A stretch of 64,000 nt of DNA from Acinetobacter sp. NIPH 2100 (GTDB taxonomy: Bacteria > Pseudomonadota > Gammaproteobacteria > Pseudomonadales > Moraxellaceae): assembly GCF_000369805.1 (NCBI RefSeq), contig NZ_KB850224.1, positions 3,132,480 through 3,196,479 of the forward strand, written 5' to 3'. Below are positions 10,844-18,750 of this stretch, piece after piece. A program made the translations under genes and the position numbers. The number at the start of each line of letters is the position of its first letter. Position 1 is the first letter of the stretch. The notes beneath the pieces were generated by a model. That model ran no database searches, was not told the origin of the DNA, and saw nothing but the letters and a program-made list of their open reading frames with translations.

Positions 10844-11460
10844 ATTTGTAACTTATTGCGATCATCATCAATATAAGACATCGTAATATCAATTAAGCAA
10901 TCAATTAAGTCTTCAAACGTAAAGCCTGTATTTTGAGATGAAAAGAAGTTCATCGTGAGCGCAACACTTGAGTTAATTAAAATATAAACCATCAATTTCA
11001 GATTTTTTATTCTCAAAACCTCTGGATGTTTTACCGCATATTCAATCGCTAAGGTATTGATGGCTTTGACTGCCTTCACATGGCTGGCTTCGGTACTATA
11101 TTTACTAGAAACACTCACCCAATAAAAATATTTATTATCATCCTTCGCCAAAAAATCACCAATTTTCAAAAAAATTGATCTGATCGCGTCAGGGATTTGC
11201 ATATCCTGAATCTCTGGAATGACTGCATAAATCACATTCGCCAACTCAGTAATGAAATGTTGCTGCATCTCGATAAACAGCGCCTCTTTGTTTTTGAAAT
11301 ACTCATAAAAACTTCCTGACCCAACCCCTGCAATCTCACAGACTTTCAGCACAGTTGTATGATCTAACCCGTTATTTTTTACTGATATGAATCCTGCATC
11401 AACTATAGAATTATAGGTATTTTTTGATCTACTTTGCTTTGGTTTTCTTATAGTTACCAC
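10840..11460 (-). CDS. TetR/AcrR-family transcriptional regulator
   Basis: A 206-residue regulator. The N-terminal DNA-binding domain covers about residues 10-60, with the helix-turn-helix VLKVCEIAGVGSGSFYEYFKNKEALF, the most conserved TetR segment. The C-terminal ligand domain is not recognisable. It is divergent from the metal-dependent hydrolase gene 111 bases away. That arrangement suggests it represses that gene and itself through a shared operator (inference). The ligand is unknown, possibly a fatty or hydrophobic compound. Confidence 0.85.
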   Translation of the reverse strand: MVTIRKPKQSRSKNTYNSIVDAGFISVKNNGLDHTTVLKVCEIAGVGSGSFYEYFKNKEALFIEMQQHFITELANVIYAVIPEIQDMQIPDAIRSIFLKIGDFLAKDDNKYFYWVSVSSKYSTEASHVKAVKAINTLAIEYAVKHPEVLRIKNLKLMVYILINSSVALTMNFFSSQNTGFTFEDLIDCLIDITMSYIDDDRNKLQI

Positions 11461-11506
11461 TTTAAAATTCTCCTTATAAAATCCGTCTTTTTTCCGTATA
11501 AATTCA

Positions 11507-11523
11507 TTGATAGATTATATCGA
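11507..11523. promoter_or_regulatory. Candidate TetR operator in divergent intergenic region
   Basis: An imperfect inverted repeat TTGATA-N5-TATCGA (5 of 6 pairs) lies between the divergent TetR and hydrolase genes. This placement is typical of a TetR operator, but the match is short in AT-rich DNA. Confidence 0.3.
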
Positions 11524-11571
11524 TAAACTTTAAACCATTCAAATTATCATCAACCACTGAGGAAAAAGAAA

Positions 11572-12438
11572 ATGAATATAGCGGCACAATCTCTACAAAA
11601 AATCGTTCGTCGTAATGTGATTATTCCTTTTGATAAAAGCAAAAAGTTTTCTTTTTACTATGAAGATAATCTCGTTGTTACCTCATTATTTGTGGTTCTT
11701 TCCGCCATGTTTCCACCTGGAGAAATGTTTTTTATCGAGAGTATTCGAAATGTCCGTGATCAAATTAAAGATGAAAAATTACTAGAAGATATCCGAAATT
11801 TTATTGCGCAAGAAGCATTTCATAGTCGGGAACATCAATCTCTAAATGAGCATCTTATTCATTCGGATTATCCAGAAGTTATAGAGATAGAAGCCAAGAC
11901 CAAAGCAAGACTAGATGAGTTTCGGAAACTTCCTAAAGTTGAACAATTAGCCGCAACCGTGGTGATGGAACACTATACGGCAACGCTTGCACGATTATTA
12001 TTAACTGATCCGTTAATTAAACAGAGAACGACGCAAGACAGTAGAAACCTATGGGAATGGCATGCGCTGGAAGAGTTAGAACATAAATCTGTGGCATTTG
12101 ATGTATTGAATGCCATAGGTGGCAATACGGCTAAAAATAGAAGGATTGCACTCAGTAGGGTTACCAAACTTCTTTCTCCTGTACTTTTTCATTACTGGAT
12201 TAAAATATTAAGACGGAGTGATATTCAGTTTTCGCTTCGAGAGCTCAAAGATGGTATATATCTAGGCTTTGGAGGAATTAATCGTGTAGGGATTATCACT
12301 AAAGCAATGGTTGAGATGTTGGATGTACGAGATAAAGATTTCAATCCCATACACATGCAAACTGAGCAGCTCGAAGCAGAATATCGAGAAAAATTGTTTG
12401 GTGAAAATGGTATTTTAAAAAGTGCGTTTAAAAGCTGA
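11572..12438 (+). CDS. Predicted metal-dependent hydrolase (COG3687-like)
   Basis: A 288-residue helical protein of the predicted metal-dependent hydrolase family (COG3687/PF10118 as I recall). The ferritin-like pattern of metal ligands is visible: FIAQEAFHSREHQSLNEH (about residues 78-95), VVMEHYTAT (about 131) and WHALEELEHKSVAFDV (about 163-178). This is a plausible di-iron site (inference). No signal peptide or membrane segment is clear, though the segment after residue 35 is hydrophobic. A GAGGAAAA ribosome site precedes the ATG. It is likely controlled by the divergent TetR gene. The substrate is unknown. Confidence 0.75.
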   Translation: MNIAAQSLQKIVRRNVIIPFDKSKKFSFYYEDNLVVTSLFVVLSAMFPPGEMFFIESIRNVRDQIKDEKLLEDIRNFIAQEAFHSREHQSLNEHLIHSDYPEVIEIEAKTKARLDEFRKLPKVEQLAATVVMEHYTATLARLLLTDPLIKQRTTQDSRNLWEWHALEELEHKSVAFDVLNAIGGNTAKNRRIALSRVTKLLSPVLFHYWIKILRRSDIQFSLRELKDGIYLGFGGINRVGIITKAMVEMLDVRDKDFNPIHMQTEQLEAEYREKLFGENGILKSAFKS

Positions 12439-12500
12439 TTGATTTTAGAGTTAGAAAATCCTTAACGGTCTTGCTAGACAAGTAATGAAAACATCTACGA

Positions 12501-12532
12501 GAAAGCCCTCTTTTTATAGCGGGTTTTCTTAT
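12501..12532 (+). terminator. Terminator after the metal-dependent hydrolase gene
   Basis: Stem GAAAGCCC/GGGTTTTC (one G-U pair) with an AT-rich 12-base loop and a T-rich 3' side. Confidence 0.65.
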
Positions 12533-12579
12533 TTTATAAGGTAAAATACCTGCACAATAATTTTTCAAATCAAACTAAC

Positions 12580-13059
12580 ATGATCGTTAAATTTATGAAA
12601 AAGAGATTATTTCTTAGCACTTGTTTACTTTTAATTAGCAATTCTAATTTTGCACAAACACCTCAAGTTCCTAAAACTGATACTGAGGCTATTTTTAAAG
12701 CAGCGGGCTTTTCAAAAACAAAATATGGTTGGGAAGGTAACTGCGATATAGGTGAAATCACTACATATAAAGACTTAAATGGTGATGGAAGAAAGGATGC
12801 GATTATTAAAGATAGTAGCTCAGTGTGTTATGGCCGAACTGGTGTAGGCTACTATATTGTTTCGCAACAACGAAATGGGAAATGGAAGCCATTATTTAGT
12901 AATTCTGGTATACCAGAACTTCTGAAAACGACAGGAAAAAATGGCTGGCCTGACATTGAAAATGGTGGCCCTGGTTTCTGCTTTGCAGTTTATCGTTGGG
13001 ATGGTCAAGAATATAAAGTTCATCGTTATGAATATGAAGGTAAGGCTTGTGAGCTGTAA
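12580..13059 (+). CDS. Exported hypothetical protein with EF-hand-like loop
   Basis: A 159-residue protein with a signal peptide ending near NSNFAQ (residues 6-26); the mature part would be about 130 residues. The motif DLNGDGRKDAII near residue 65 is an EF-hand/FG-GAP-type calcium loop, seen in many secreted repeat proteins, here only once. Cysteines at about 51, 82, 131 and 158 may form two disulfides. An alternative start is the ATG at 12595, which removes five residues and leaves a cleaner signal peptide (MKKRLFL). Neither has a clear ribosome site. Function is unknown. It opens a cluster of exported unknowns. Confidence 0.65.
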   Translation: MIVKFMKKRLFLSTCLLLISNSNFAQTPQVPKTDTEAIFKAAGFSKTKYGWEGNCDIGEITTYKDLNGDGRKDAIIKDSSSVCYGRTGVGYYIVSQQRNGKWKPLFSNSGIPELLKTTGKNGWPDIENGGPGFCFAVYRWDGQEYKVHRYEYEGKACEL

Positions 13060-13116
13060 CTGACAGAACTCCACTTAGATTGATGAAGAACTAAATAGCT
13101 AAATTCAATCAATAAG

Positions 13117-13142
13117 AAACCCGCTTCAAAGCGGGTTTTTTA
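13117..13142 (+). terminator. Bidirectional terminator between convergent genes
   Basis: Stem AAACCCGCT, loop TCAA, AGCGGGTTT, followed by a T tract on the plus strand. Confidence 0.85.
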
Positions 13143-13168
13143 AATCAAATTCAGCAATATGAAATCAA

Positions 13169-13690
13169 TCACTGCCCTCTTAACACACCCAACTTATTCC
13201 AGATATCTGGGGTTAAAAAAGTCGTCACCAATTTATTCAAATCGATATAACGTAAGGTGCCTTGCAACTGCTGTCTGACCGCTGGATCTTTAACAATATC
13301 CTGACCTGCACTCTGACCTAACTGCTGAAAAGCCTCTCCAACCGCTTTCACACCTTCCGCCTGAATCACAGCCTTAGTCTGTGTCGAACACTGCTCTACA
13401 ATCACACGCTGTAACACCTGTGCCAACTTCTGATCCAACTGGGTTTTCTGCTCAGGCGTGACATTACTAAAAGACTTTAAATCAGGATGCGCTGCCAAAG
13501 CAGTAAAGGTCCATTGCAAAACCGTAGTCTTATCCGCTGCGGTGGTCGCTTTTACCAAACAATCACTGAGTTGATCAACTGTTGGCCCTGCCATTGCCAC
13601 TTGGGTCGTACCCAACACAGCCACAGCCATCAACACAGAACGACTCAAATGAGAAAATTTACCACGGGCAGAAGAATTAACACGAGACAT
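13169..13690 (-). CDS. Exported alpha-helical hypothetical protein
   Basis: A 173-residue protein if started at the ATG at 13690 (MSRVNSSARG). The frame is open to a GTG at 13729. A long, basic N-region followed by SVLMAVAVLGTTQVAMAGP is a signal peptide cleaved near AMA-GP. The mature part is helix-rich with two cysteines (SDCLVKA, VEQCSTQ) and a Gln/Ala-rich C-terminal half. I recognise no family. It points toward the previous plus-strand gene and shares its terminator. Confidence 0.65.
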   Translation of the reverse strand: MSRVNSSARGKFSHLSRSVLMAVAVLGTTQVAMAGPTVDQLSDCLVKATTAADKTTVLQWTFTALAAHPDLKSFSNVTPEQKTQLDQKLAQVLQRVIVEQCSTQTKAVIQAEGVKAVGEAFQQLGQSAGQDIVKDPAVRQQLQGTLRYIDLNKLVTTFLTPDIWNKLGVLRGQ

Positions 13691-13843
13691 AAGCACAGTT
13701 CCAAATTGCAATCTTTCCCTTTGTACCACGCTCTGTCTAGATCATCTGTTATGACGCTGTAAATTACGTAAGCCCACGCCCTTAAAGCTTTGGCAAAATG
13801 TAAAATGTCCCGCTAAAACAATCCTATATTCCTGAATGCACAT

Positions 13844-14614
13844 TTATTCCATACCAGCATAATCCCATTCTTTTGGAATATTTGGCTGCTCGGGCGCTTT
13901 ATTTAAATCAATATTCAGATTGCGACTACCTTCAAACGATTTCCCACCCGAATCTGATGCAGGTGAGACATCCAGACTATAGCGATAACGAAATTGCCAG
14001 ACCATCGGCTTGATCGGATGAATATCCAGACTCAGACCATCTTCATCATGGCACTTACCTTTAGAACTTTCATAATCCTGTTCCGAGAAACAAGCTCGAA
14101 TCATACGATTAAAGCTAAAAGGATAATTTTTAATAAAAGGACGTTCGTTGCCCGAATCCTCTAACTCATAAAAGCTGGCTCGTTCAATTCCAGCCCCACC
14201 ACCTGAATACATCTCAGAAAACTGATCGATGATTGCAATCGCATAACGCTGTTGAGTGAGTGGAAAAAGCTTAGGAAATATATATTGCTTATGGCGACTA
14301 TCGTCGCTTGCAACTGTCACAATACTCCATTTACCGATTAATTTAAGACCTGCAGATGTAGATTTAAATCTAGCAATATCATTACGGCTTGATAATATCC
14401 ATAAATTTTGGTCTGAAGTTTTTAGGCTACGCGATTGCACACCTTGCTGACACAGCGCTTTCACTTGTTCACAGAGTTGTTTTTGTTCAGTTGAGCTCAA
14501 TTGCCCCTTTTTAAATTCAAGAATCTGTAAAGGTGCAGCAAAAACAGATGTACTAAAACAGGCGGATGTCCCCACCAAAATCATTGTAGCCAGCGCAATC
14601 TTATTCTTCAGCAT
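13844..14614 (-). CDS. Exported hypothetical protein
   Basis: A 256-residue protein with a clear signal peptide (residues 1-27, ending SVFAAP; a Cys at 19 is inside the hydrophobic stretch, not a good lipobox). AAGGAAATATC precedes the ATG. The mature part begins LQILEFKKGQLSSTEQKQLCEQVKAL. It contains a beta-rich middle with YIFPKLFPLTQQRYAIAIIDQFSEMYSGGGAGIERASFYEL. No family is recognised. It sits 36 bases downstream of the DUF1176 gene on the same strand, so the two are probably co-transcribed and may act together in the periplasm. Confidence 0.7.
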   Translation of the reverse strand: MLKNKIALATMILVGTSACFSTSVFAAPLQILEFKKGQLSSTEQKQLCEQVKALCQQGVQSRSLKTSDQNLWILSSRNDIARFKSTSAGLKLIGKWSIVTVASDDSRHKQYIFPKLFPLTQQRYAIAIIDQFSEMYSGGGAGIERASFYELEDSGNERPFIKNYPFSFNRMIRACFSEQDYESSKGKCHDEDGLSLDIHPIKPMVWQFRYRYSLDVSPASDSGGKSFEGSRNLNIDLNKAPEQPNIPKEWDYAGME

Positions 14615-14650
14615 GATATTTCCTTAGGCTATTTTTATAGACTTACCGCA

Positions 14651-15715
14651 TTATTTGACAATGGATTCAACTTGATCGAGCTCCCATACGCCACCCGCAG
14701 CAAGTCCTTTACACATCCCCGTCCACATATCTTTAGTATGTACAAACTTCTGTCCATCCCACACCCATTCATCACTCGACCAACAGTCACCAATGCCACG
14801 ACCTTTTTGTGAACTACTGATAATGCCTGCATAAAACTCAGAAGCATGTTCAGTCACAAAGCTGGCTTTGTTTACGAGTGATTCATCCAAAACCCATGCA
14901 CCATAACCTTCGTTATAGGCACCACGCCAACATAAGGTCATCGCCAACACTTTTTTATTGGTCAGTTTATACAACTCTATCGGTTGAGGCTTTGTTGCAT
15001 CACCATCATAAATCCCCTCACAAAATCCCTCCTGTTTTGGGATAGGCTGTGCTGCCATCAAATTACTATATAACGCCGGATAGCGTTTATGATTCGGCTG
15101 CAAAGTTAAATATGGCTTATTTGGGGTTTTGATCTGTTTTACCGTAAATTTTGGCTGTGCCGTTAAGACATGTGATTCATCCGCTTTTCCCTTTTTAATC
15201 AATGCACCCACAGTCCCAATACGTTTTTGAAAATCATCCATTTTGAGCAATACAGCAGTCATGCCCAAATCGGATATTTGCCATTGCAATGTATTATTTT
15301 TAAAAATGATTTCAGTCTTTTTCTTGGACTGCTGCAATAAGGCGTTGACCTGCTGTCCGGACAAACGTCCCATCAATGGGAATTCAGTTCCCTCTACCGC
15401 AACTGGCCCAAAATCTTTACCATTGACATAGAAGTGAATATTTCTAAGTTTGGCTGCGGGAAAAGAAGGCTCTTCATAACGCGCCAGTGCAAATTCGACT
15501 TGAACAGGCTGTCGTGCGCCAGCCTGACGCGTTAACAGCAGAGAAGCAGGTTCATTACGATATTCTTCATTCTGATAACCCGCGGCACGGCAAGTCCCAG
15601 TGTTGCTACAATAAATTTCCCAATCTTGGTGAAAGAATGAAATCCCCTTGATGTCTTGGGCAAAAGCACTGGCACTTATCGCAAGCAAGCAACAGGCTGA
15701 AAGGATCTTGTTCAT
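14651..15715 (-). CDS. DUF1176-family exported protein
   Basis: A 354-residue periplasmic protein with a signal peptide (residues 1-19, ASAFAQ). The N-terminal stretch QDWEIYCSNTGTCRAAGYQ is the DUF1176 hallmark; the two cysteines there probably pair. The C-terminal part holds further Cys pairs and Trp-rich DCWSSDEWVWDGQKFVHTKDMWTGMC. The family is widespread in proteobacteria but has no known activity. It is first in an apparent two-gene unit with the exported protein that follows. Confidence 0.8.
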   Translation of the reverse strand: MNKILSACCLLAISASAFAQDIKGISFFHQDWEIYCSNTGTCRAAGYQNEEYRNEPASLLLTRQAGARQPVQVEFALARYEEPSFPAAKLRNIHFYVNGKDFGPVAVEGTEFPLMGRLSGQQVNALLQQSKKKTEIIFKNNTLQWQISDLGMTAVLLKMDDFQKRIGTVGALIKKGKADESHVLTAQPKFTVKQIKTPNKPYLTLQPNHKRYPALYSNLMAAQPIPKQEGFCEGIYDGDATKPQPIELYKLTNKKVLAMTLCWRGAYNEGYGAWVLDESLVNKASFVTEHASEFYAGIISSSQKGRGIGDCWSSDEWVWDGQKFVHTKDMWTGMCKGLAAGGVWELDQVESIVK

Positions 15716-15847
15716 AAGACGTATTTCTCAATGCAATTTATTTATTATTCAGTCAAAATATTCTAAATCTTTTCAATTGATCTGGTTGTAGGTTCTTGTA
15801 TTCAAGAATATGTTAATTTGAACTGAAACTCAAAACACTGAATTAAA

Positions 15848-16597
15848 ATGAAAATAGCCCACTTACTCTCTATTATTTTACTGGCTGGCTCAACTGCAAT
15901 GGCACATGCAGAGGTGCGTAATTTCACACCAGTTTTTCCCAAATTTTCAAATACAGCCCAAGAGCGAAAAGCCATAAATCAAATTTATGCACTTGGTGAA
16001 GTATCCTTTGCCAATGATGTCCGCGTTCCTTTTTATGGCGTCACCGCACTCAATCCTGCTGATGATGGTCTACTCAAAGACTTTAAAAGCTGTACCGCAA
16101 AAAGCTGTCATTTTGATTTCAAGCTTGCACCTAATCTGGCCAAGCAACTTAAATTATTTGCGCTTCCTGAAATTGGTCTGGTCCTTGTCCCTAAAGATTG
16201 GCGCGACGCGGAAGCAAGTGCTGGGGCAAATGGTACAGGTTCGGCTCTGTTAATGAGCCCAAATCAAAAACAAGCCATAGAATTATACGATTCATCCTTC
16301 TGTGTCGGTTGCGGCATGCCCAATGCCACGCTTTATTTTCCTAGCCTGTTAAAAGAAAGTGTTGAAAATGAATTTGGCGGCTATAAAGATTCGCAGAAAT
16401 TAATCAATGTAGTGCATCCTTCGAAACAAGTGGCTTTCTTTAGTTATCAAATTCCTAACTTGAATAATAAAACCCATGGCGTCGCCAAATACCATGACGA
16501 GGACACATTCGATTTTAGAGAAATCATCGTAACTCTGGATAAATCACAACAGCACTTGCTTGGGCCGGTTTTAAACTTCTATCACTTTAGCCATTAG
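15848..16597 (+). CDS. Exported hypothetical protein (possibly DUF4850)
   Basis: A 249-residue protein with a typical signal peptide (MKIAHLLSIILLAGSTAMAHAE, cleavage near AHA-E). Cysteines occur as CTAKSC (about 78-83) and CVGCG (about 154-158), the latter a CxxC pair that could bind metal or form a disulfide. It resembles the DUF4850 group in overall layout; that assignment is from memory and weak. It is divergent from the DUF1176 gene (132 bases apart) and ends 13 bases from the convergent LysR gene. Confidence 0.65.
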   Translation: MKIAHLLSIILLAGSTAMAHAEVRNFTPVFPKFSNTAQERKAINQIYALGEVSFANDVRVPFYGVTALNPADDGLLKDFKSCTAKSCHFDFKLAPNLAKQLKLFALPEIGLVLVPKDWRDAEASAGANGTGSALLMSPNQKQAIELYDSSFCVGCGMPNATLYFPSLLKESVENEFGGYKDSQKLINVVHPSKQVAFFSYQIPNLNNKTHGVAKYHDEDTFDFREIIVTLDKSQQHLLGPVLNFYHFSH

Positions 16598-16610
16598 CAG
16601 CCAATAGCTT

Positions 16611-17510
16611 TCAAACCGCTTGACTGGCTTTGAGTAGAGTCAAGAAATGTTCAACCCGAATATTATTTTCTTTGGCTCGACAAATCGCATAAATCGGTGC
16701 GATACAGGGTTTCTTTGCTTCTAAAGGTCGATAGATAATCTGTTTATTCCAAAAGTCCTGAATCGAAGCAGGCACAATCGAAAGCCCAATCCCCGCAGCA
16801 ATCAAATTCAGGCTGGAGGTTAAGCGTGGTGCTTCTTGTACGATATTGGGACTAAACCCCGCCTGATAGCAATTTGCCAAAATATTATCAAACAGATCTT
16901 GCCCAGCAATACGGCGATACAGCACAAACTCATAAGGCTCTAAATCGACTAAGCGGATTACCCCCTCTTTGTCCGTTAACGGATGATTGCTAGGTAATGC
17001 GACAATTAAAGGTTCATTCAAAACATGAATACTTTGTACTTGTGCATGGATTGGGGCGGGTTTACGTAAAAATACGATATCCAGTTTTTCATTGATCACC
17101 GCATCGGTTAAAGCCGTACTACTGTCCTCTTCCAAATGGATGGCAACAGCAGGAAACTTCTCTCGGAACTGACGCAATAATGCAGGAAGAAAGGGATGCA
17201 AACCTGCGGAGTTAGTAAAACCGATATTGATCTGTCCTTCCAAGCCTTGGGCAATGTTTTTAACCCGTTTCGGAATCGACTGTGCATGCGCCAAAATCGT
17301 GATCGCTTCTTGATATAAAGCTTTGCCTGCCTCGGTCACTTCCACACCTCGTGGCAGACGTTTGAGCAAAGCGGTATCTAGCTCCTCTTCCAAACTTTTA
17401 ATCAATCGGGTCAGTGGAGGTTGTTGCATGTGTAACCGAACAGCTGCTTTAGAAATATTACTTTCTTCAACAACCGCAACAAATGCATTGAGCTTGTGAA
17501 TATCAATCAT
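16611..17510 (-). CDS. LysR-family transcriptional regulator
   Basis: A 299-residue LysR regulator. The N-terminal winged helix-turn-helix covers about residues 1-60: LNAFVAVVEESNISKAAVRLHMQQPPLTRLIKSLEEEL. The rest is the type 2 periplasmic-binding-like effector domain. The upstream frame is open to 17570, but the ATG at 17510 gives the standard MIDIHKLNAFV start and has TAAGG upstream. It is divergent from the ChrA pair with a perfect inverted repeat between them, so it probably regulates chromate-transporter expression. The effector is unknown. Confidence 0.92.
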   Translation of the reverse strand: MIDIHKLNAFVAVVEESNISKAAVRLHMQQPPLTRLIKSLEEELDTALLKRLPRGVEVTEAGKALYQEAITILAHAQSIPKRVKNIAQGLEGQINIGFTNSAGLHPFLPALLRQFREKFPAVAIHLEEDSSTALTDAVINEKLDIVFLRKPAPIHAQVQSIHVLNEPLIVALPSNHPLTDKEGVIRLVDLEPYEFVLYRRIAGQDLFDNILANCYQAGFSPNIVQEAPRLTSSLNLIAAGIGLSIVPASIQDFWNKQIIYRPLEAKKPCIAPIYAICRAKENNIRVEHFLTLLKASQAV

Positions 17511-17546
17511 ACATACCTTAAAAGTATAGATAACAGCAAAAATAGC

Positions 17547-17567
17547 ATTTGTGAATATACCACAAAT
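17547..17567. promoter_or_regulatory. Probable LysR-type operator between lysR and chrA genes
   Basis: A perfect inverted repeat ATTTGTG-N7-CACAAAT contains the T-N11-A LysR box. It lies midway in the 99-base divergent gap, 43 bases before the transporter ATG. Confidence 0.6.
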
Positions 17568-17609
17568 CATCCATTCTATAGCTCACAAGGTTGAACAAAA
17601 GGTCGTCCA

Positions 17610-18182
17610 ATGAAAGCCCAAGCCCTATCAATACAGAATGAGCCCCTCACCACTGCTCCTGATTGTAAGGCACTATTCACGGGATTTATGAAATTGGGAT
17701 TGATGGGTTTTGGGGGTGTTTTACCCTTGGCACATCGCATCATCGTTGAAGAGCACAAATGGATTGATGAAGGTAAATTTACCGACTTACTTGGTGTCTG
17801 CCAATTATTACCGGGTGGAAACATCATCAATATGTCAGTTGCAATTGGTATGGAATTCCAAGGTGTAAAAGGTGCAATCAGTTCAGTGCTTGGTTTGATC
17901 TCCGCACCGACTGCAATCGTCCTGATCATCTACCAAGTCTACGAGTATTTTCAATACCTCCCCGCAGTCAAACATCTGATCCAAGGTCTAGCCGCAGCGG
18001 CAGCAGGCTTATTGTTTGCAACAGGATTTAAAATGCTCAGGCCCATTTTAAAAAGTTATTTGACCATTTTCACGATTGGATTGACCTTCGTGTTTATGAT
18101 TTGGATCAAGCTACCGTTGGCACTGACTTTGGCTATTTTGCTCGCCATTAACATGTTGGTTTTAGGAGTGAAAAAATCATGA
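17610..18182 (+). CDS. chrA: Chromate transporter family protein, first half of a split CHR pair
   Basis: A 190-residue membrane protein of the CHR family in its short-chain form. The motif GFGGVLPLAHRIIVEE and later QLLPGGNIINMSVAIG correspond to the conserved CHR N-terminal signature. Several membrane helices follow. AAAGG precedes the ATG. Short CHR proteins work as a pair, the two halves together equalling one long ChrA, which exports chromate. It overlaps the second half by four bases (ATGA). The true substrate is inferred; some CHR members do not confer chromate resistance. Confidence 0.88.
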   Translation: MKAQALSIQNEPLTTAPDCKALFTGFMKLGLMGFGGVLPLAHRIIVEEHKWIDEGKFTDLLGVCQLLPGGNIINMSVAIGMEFQGVKGAISSVLGLISAPTAIVLIIYQVYEYFQYLPAVKHLIQGLAAAAAGLLFATGFKMLRPILKSYLTIFTIGLTFVFMIWIKLPLALTLAILLAINMLVLGVKKS

Positions 18183-18694
18183 TCCTACTCACCCTTGCCA
18201 TTGTATTCACTCAACTTTCCCTACTGGCGTTTGGTGGCGGTAATGCCATTTTGCCTGAGATGCAGCATCAGGTGGTAACAGTACATCAATGGATGTCTGC
18301 GGAGCAATTTAGTTCACTGTTTGCGATGGCCCAAGCGGCACCTGGCCCCAATATGATGATTGTGCCTTTGGTTGGTTGGCATGTCGCAGGGCCAGCAGGA
18401 TTATTGGTCACCTCACTGGCCAAGTTTGGGCCCTCTTCAATTATTACCATTTATGCACTTAAATTCTGGGAGCGTTTTAAAGCTAATCCGTTACGTGCTC
18501 GTTTTGAAAAAGCTTTGAAACCGATTACCGTGGGTTTGGTTCTGGTCAGTGCGTGGTTGATTGCCGATGCATCTGCACAAAACCTGTTACTGGTGATGAT
18601 CGTGATTGTTACTGCAATCCTCGGCATGTTTAAAAAGATTCATCCGCTCTGGGTGATGGCTGCGGGTGCAGGACTTGGAATTGCCTTCCTTTAA
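18179..18694 (+). CDS. chrA: Chromate transporter family protein, second half of a split CHR pair
   Basis: A 171-residue membrane protein, the partner of the preceding CHR half. Conserved elements are AFGGGNAILPEMQHQVV and QAAPGPNMMIVPLVGW, the counterparts of the motifs in the first half. Such pairs insert in opposite orientations. Start and stop overlap as ATGA. A terminator follows the stop. Confidence 0.88.
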   Translation: MILLTLAIVFTQLSLLAFGGGNAILPEMQHQVVTVHQWMSAEQFSSLFAMAQAAPGPNMMIVPLVGWHVAGPAGLLVTSLAKFGPSSIITIYALKFWERFKANPLRARFEKALKPITVGLVLVSAWLIADASAQNLLLVMIVIVTAILGMFKKIHPLWVMAAGAGLGIAFL

Positions 18695-18707
18695 GTCAGC
18701 AGCTATA

Positions 18708-18734
18708 AAAAACCTGCCCGATGCAGGTTTTTTT
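18708..18734 (+). terminator. Bidirectional terminator between chrA pair and M13 peptidase
   Basis: Stem AAAACCTGC/GCAGGTTTT with a short loop and seven or more T residues on the plus side; it also faces the convergent peptidase gene. Confidence 0.85.
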
Positions 18735-18750
18735 ATTGCTAAAAATTGAA

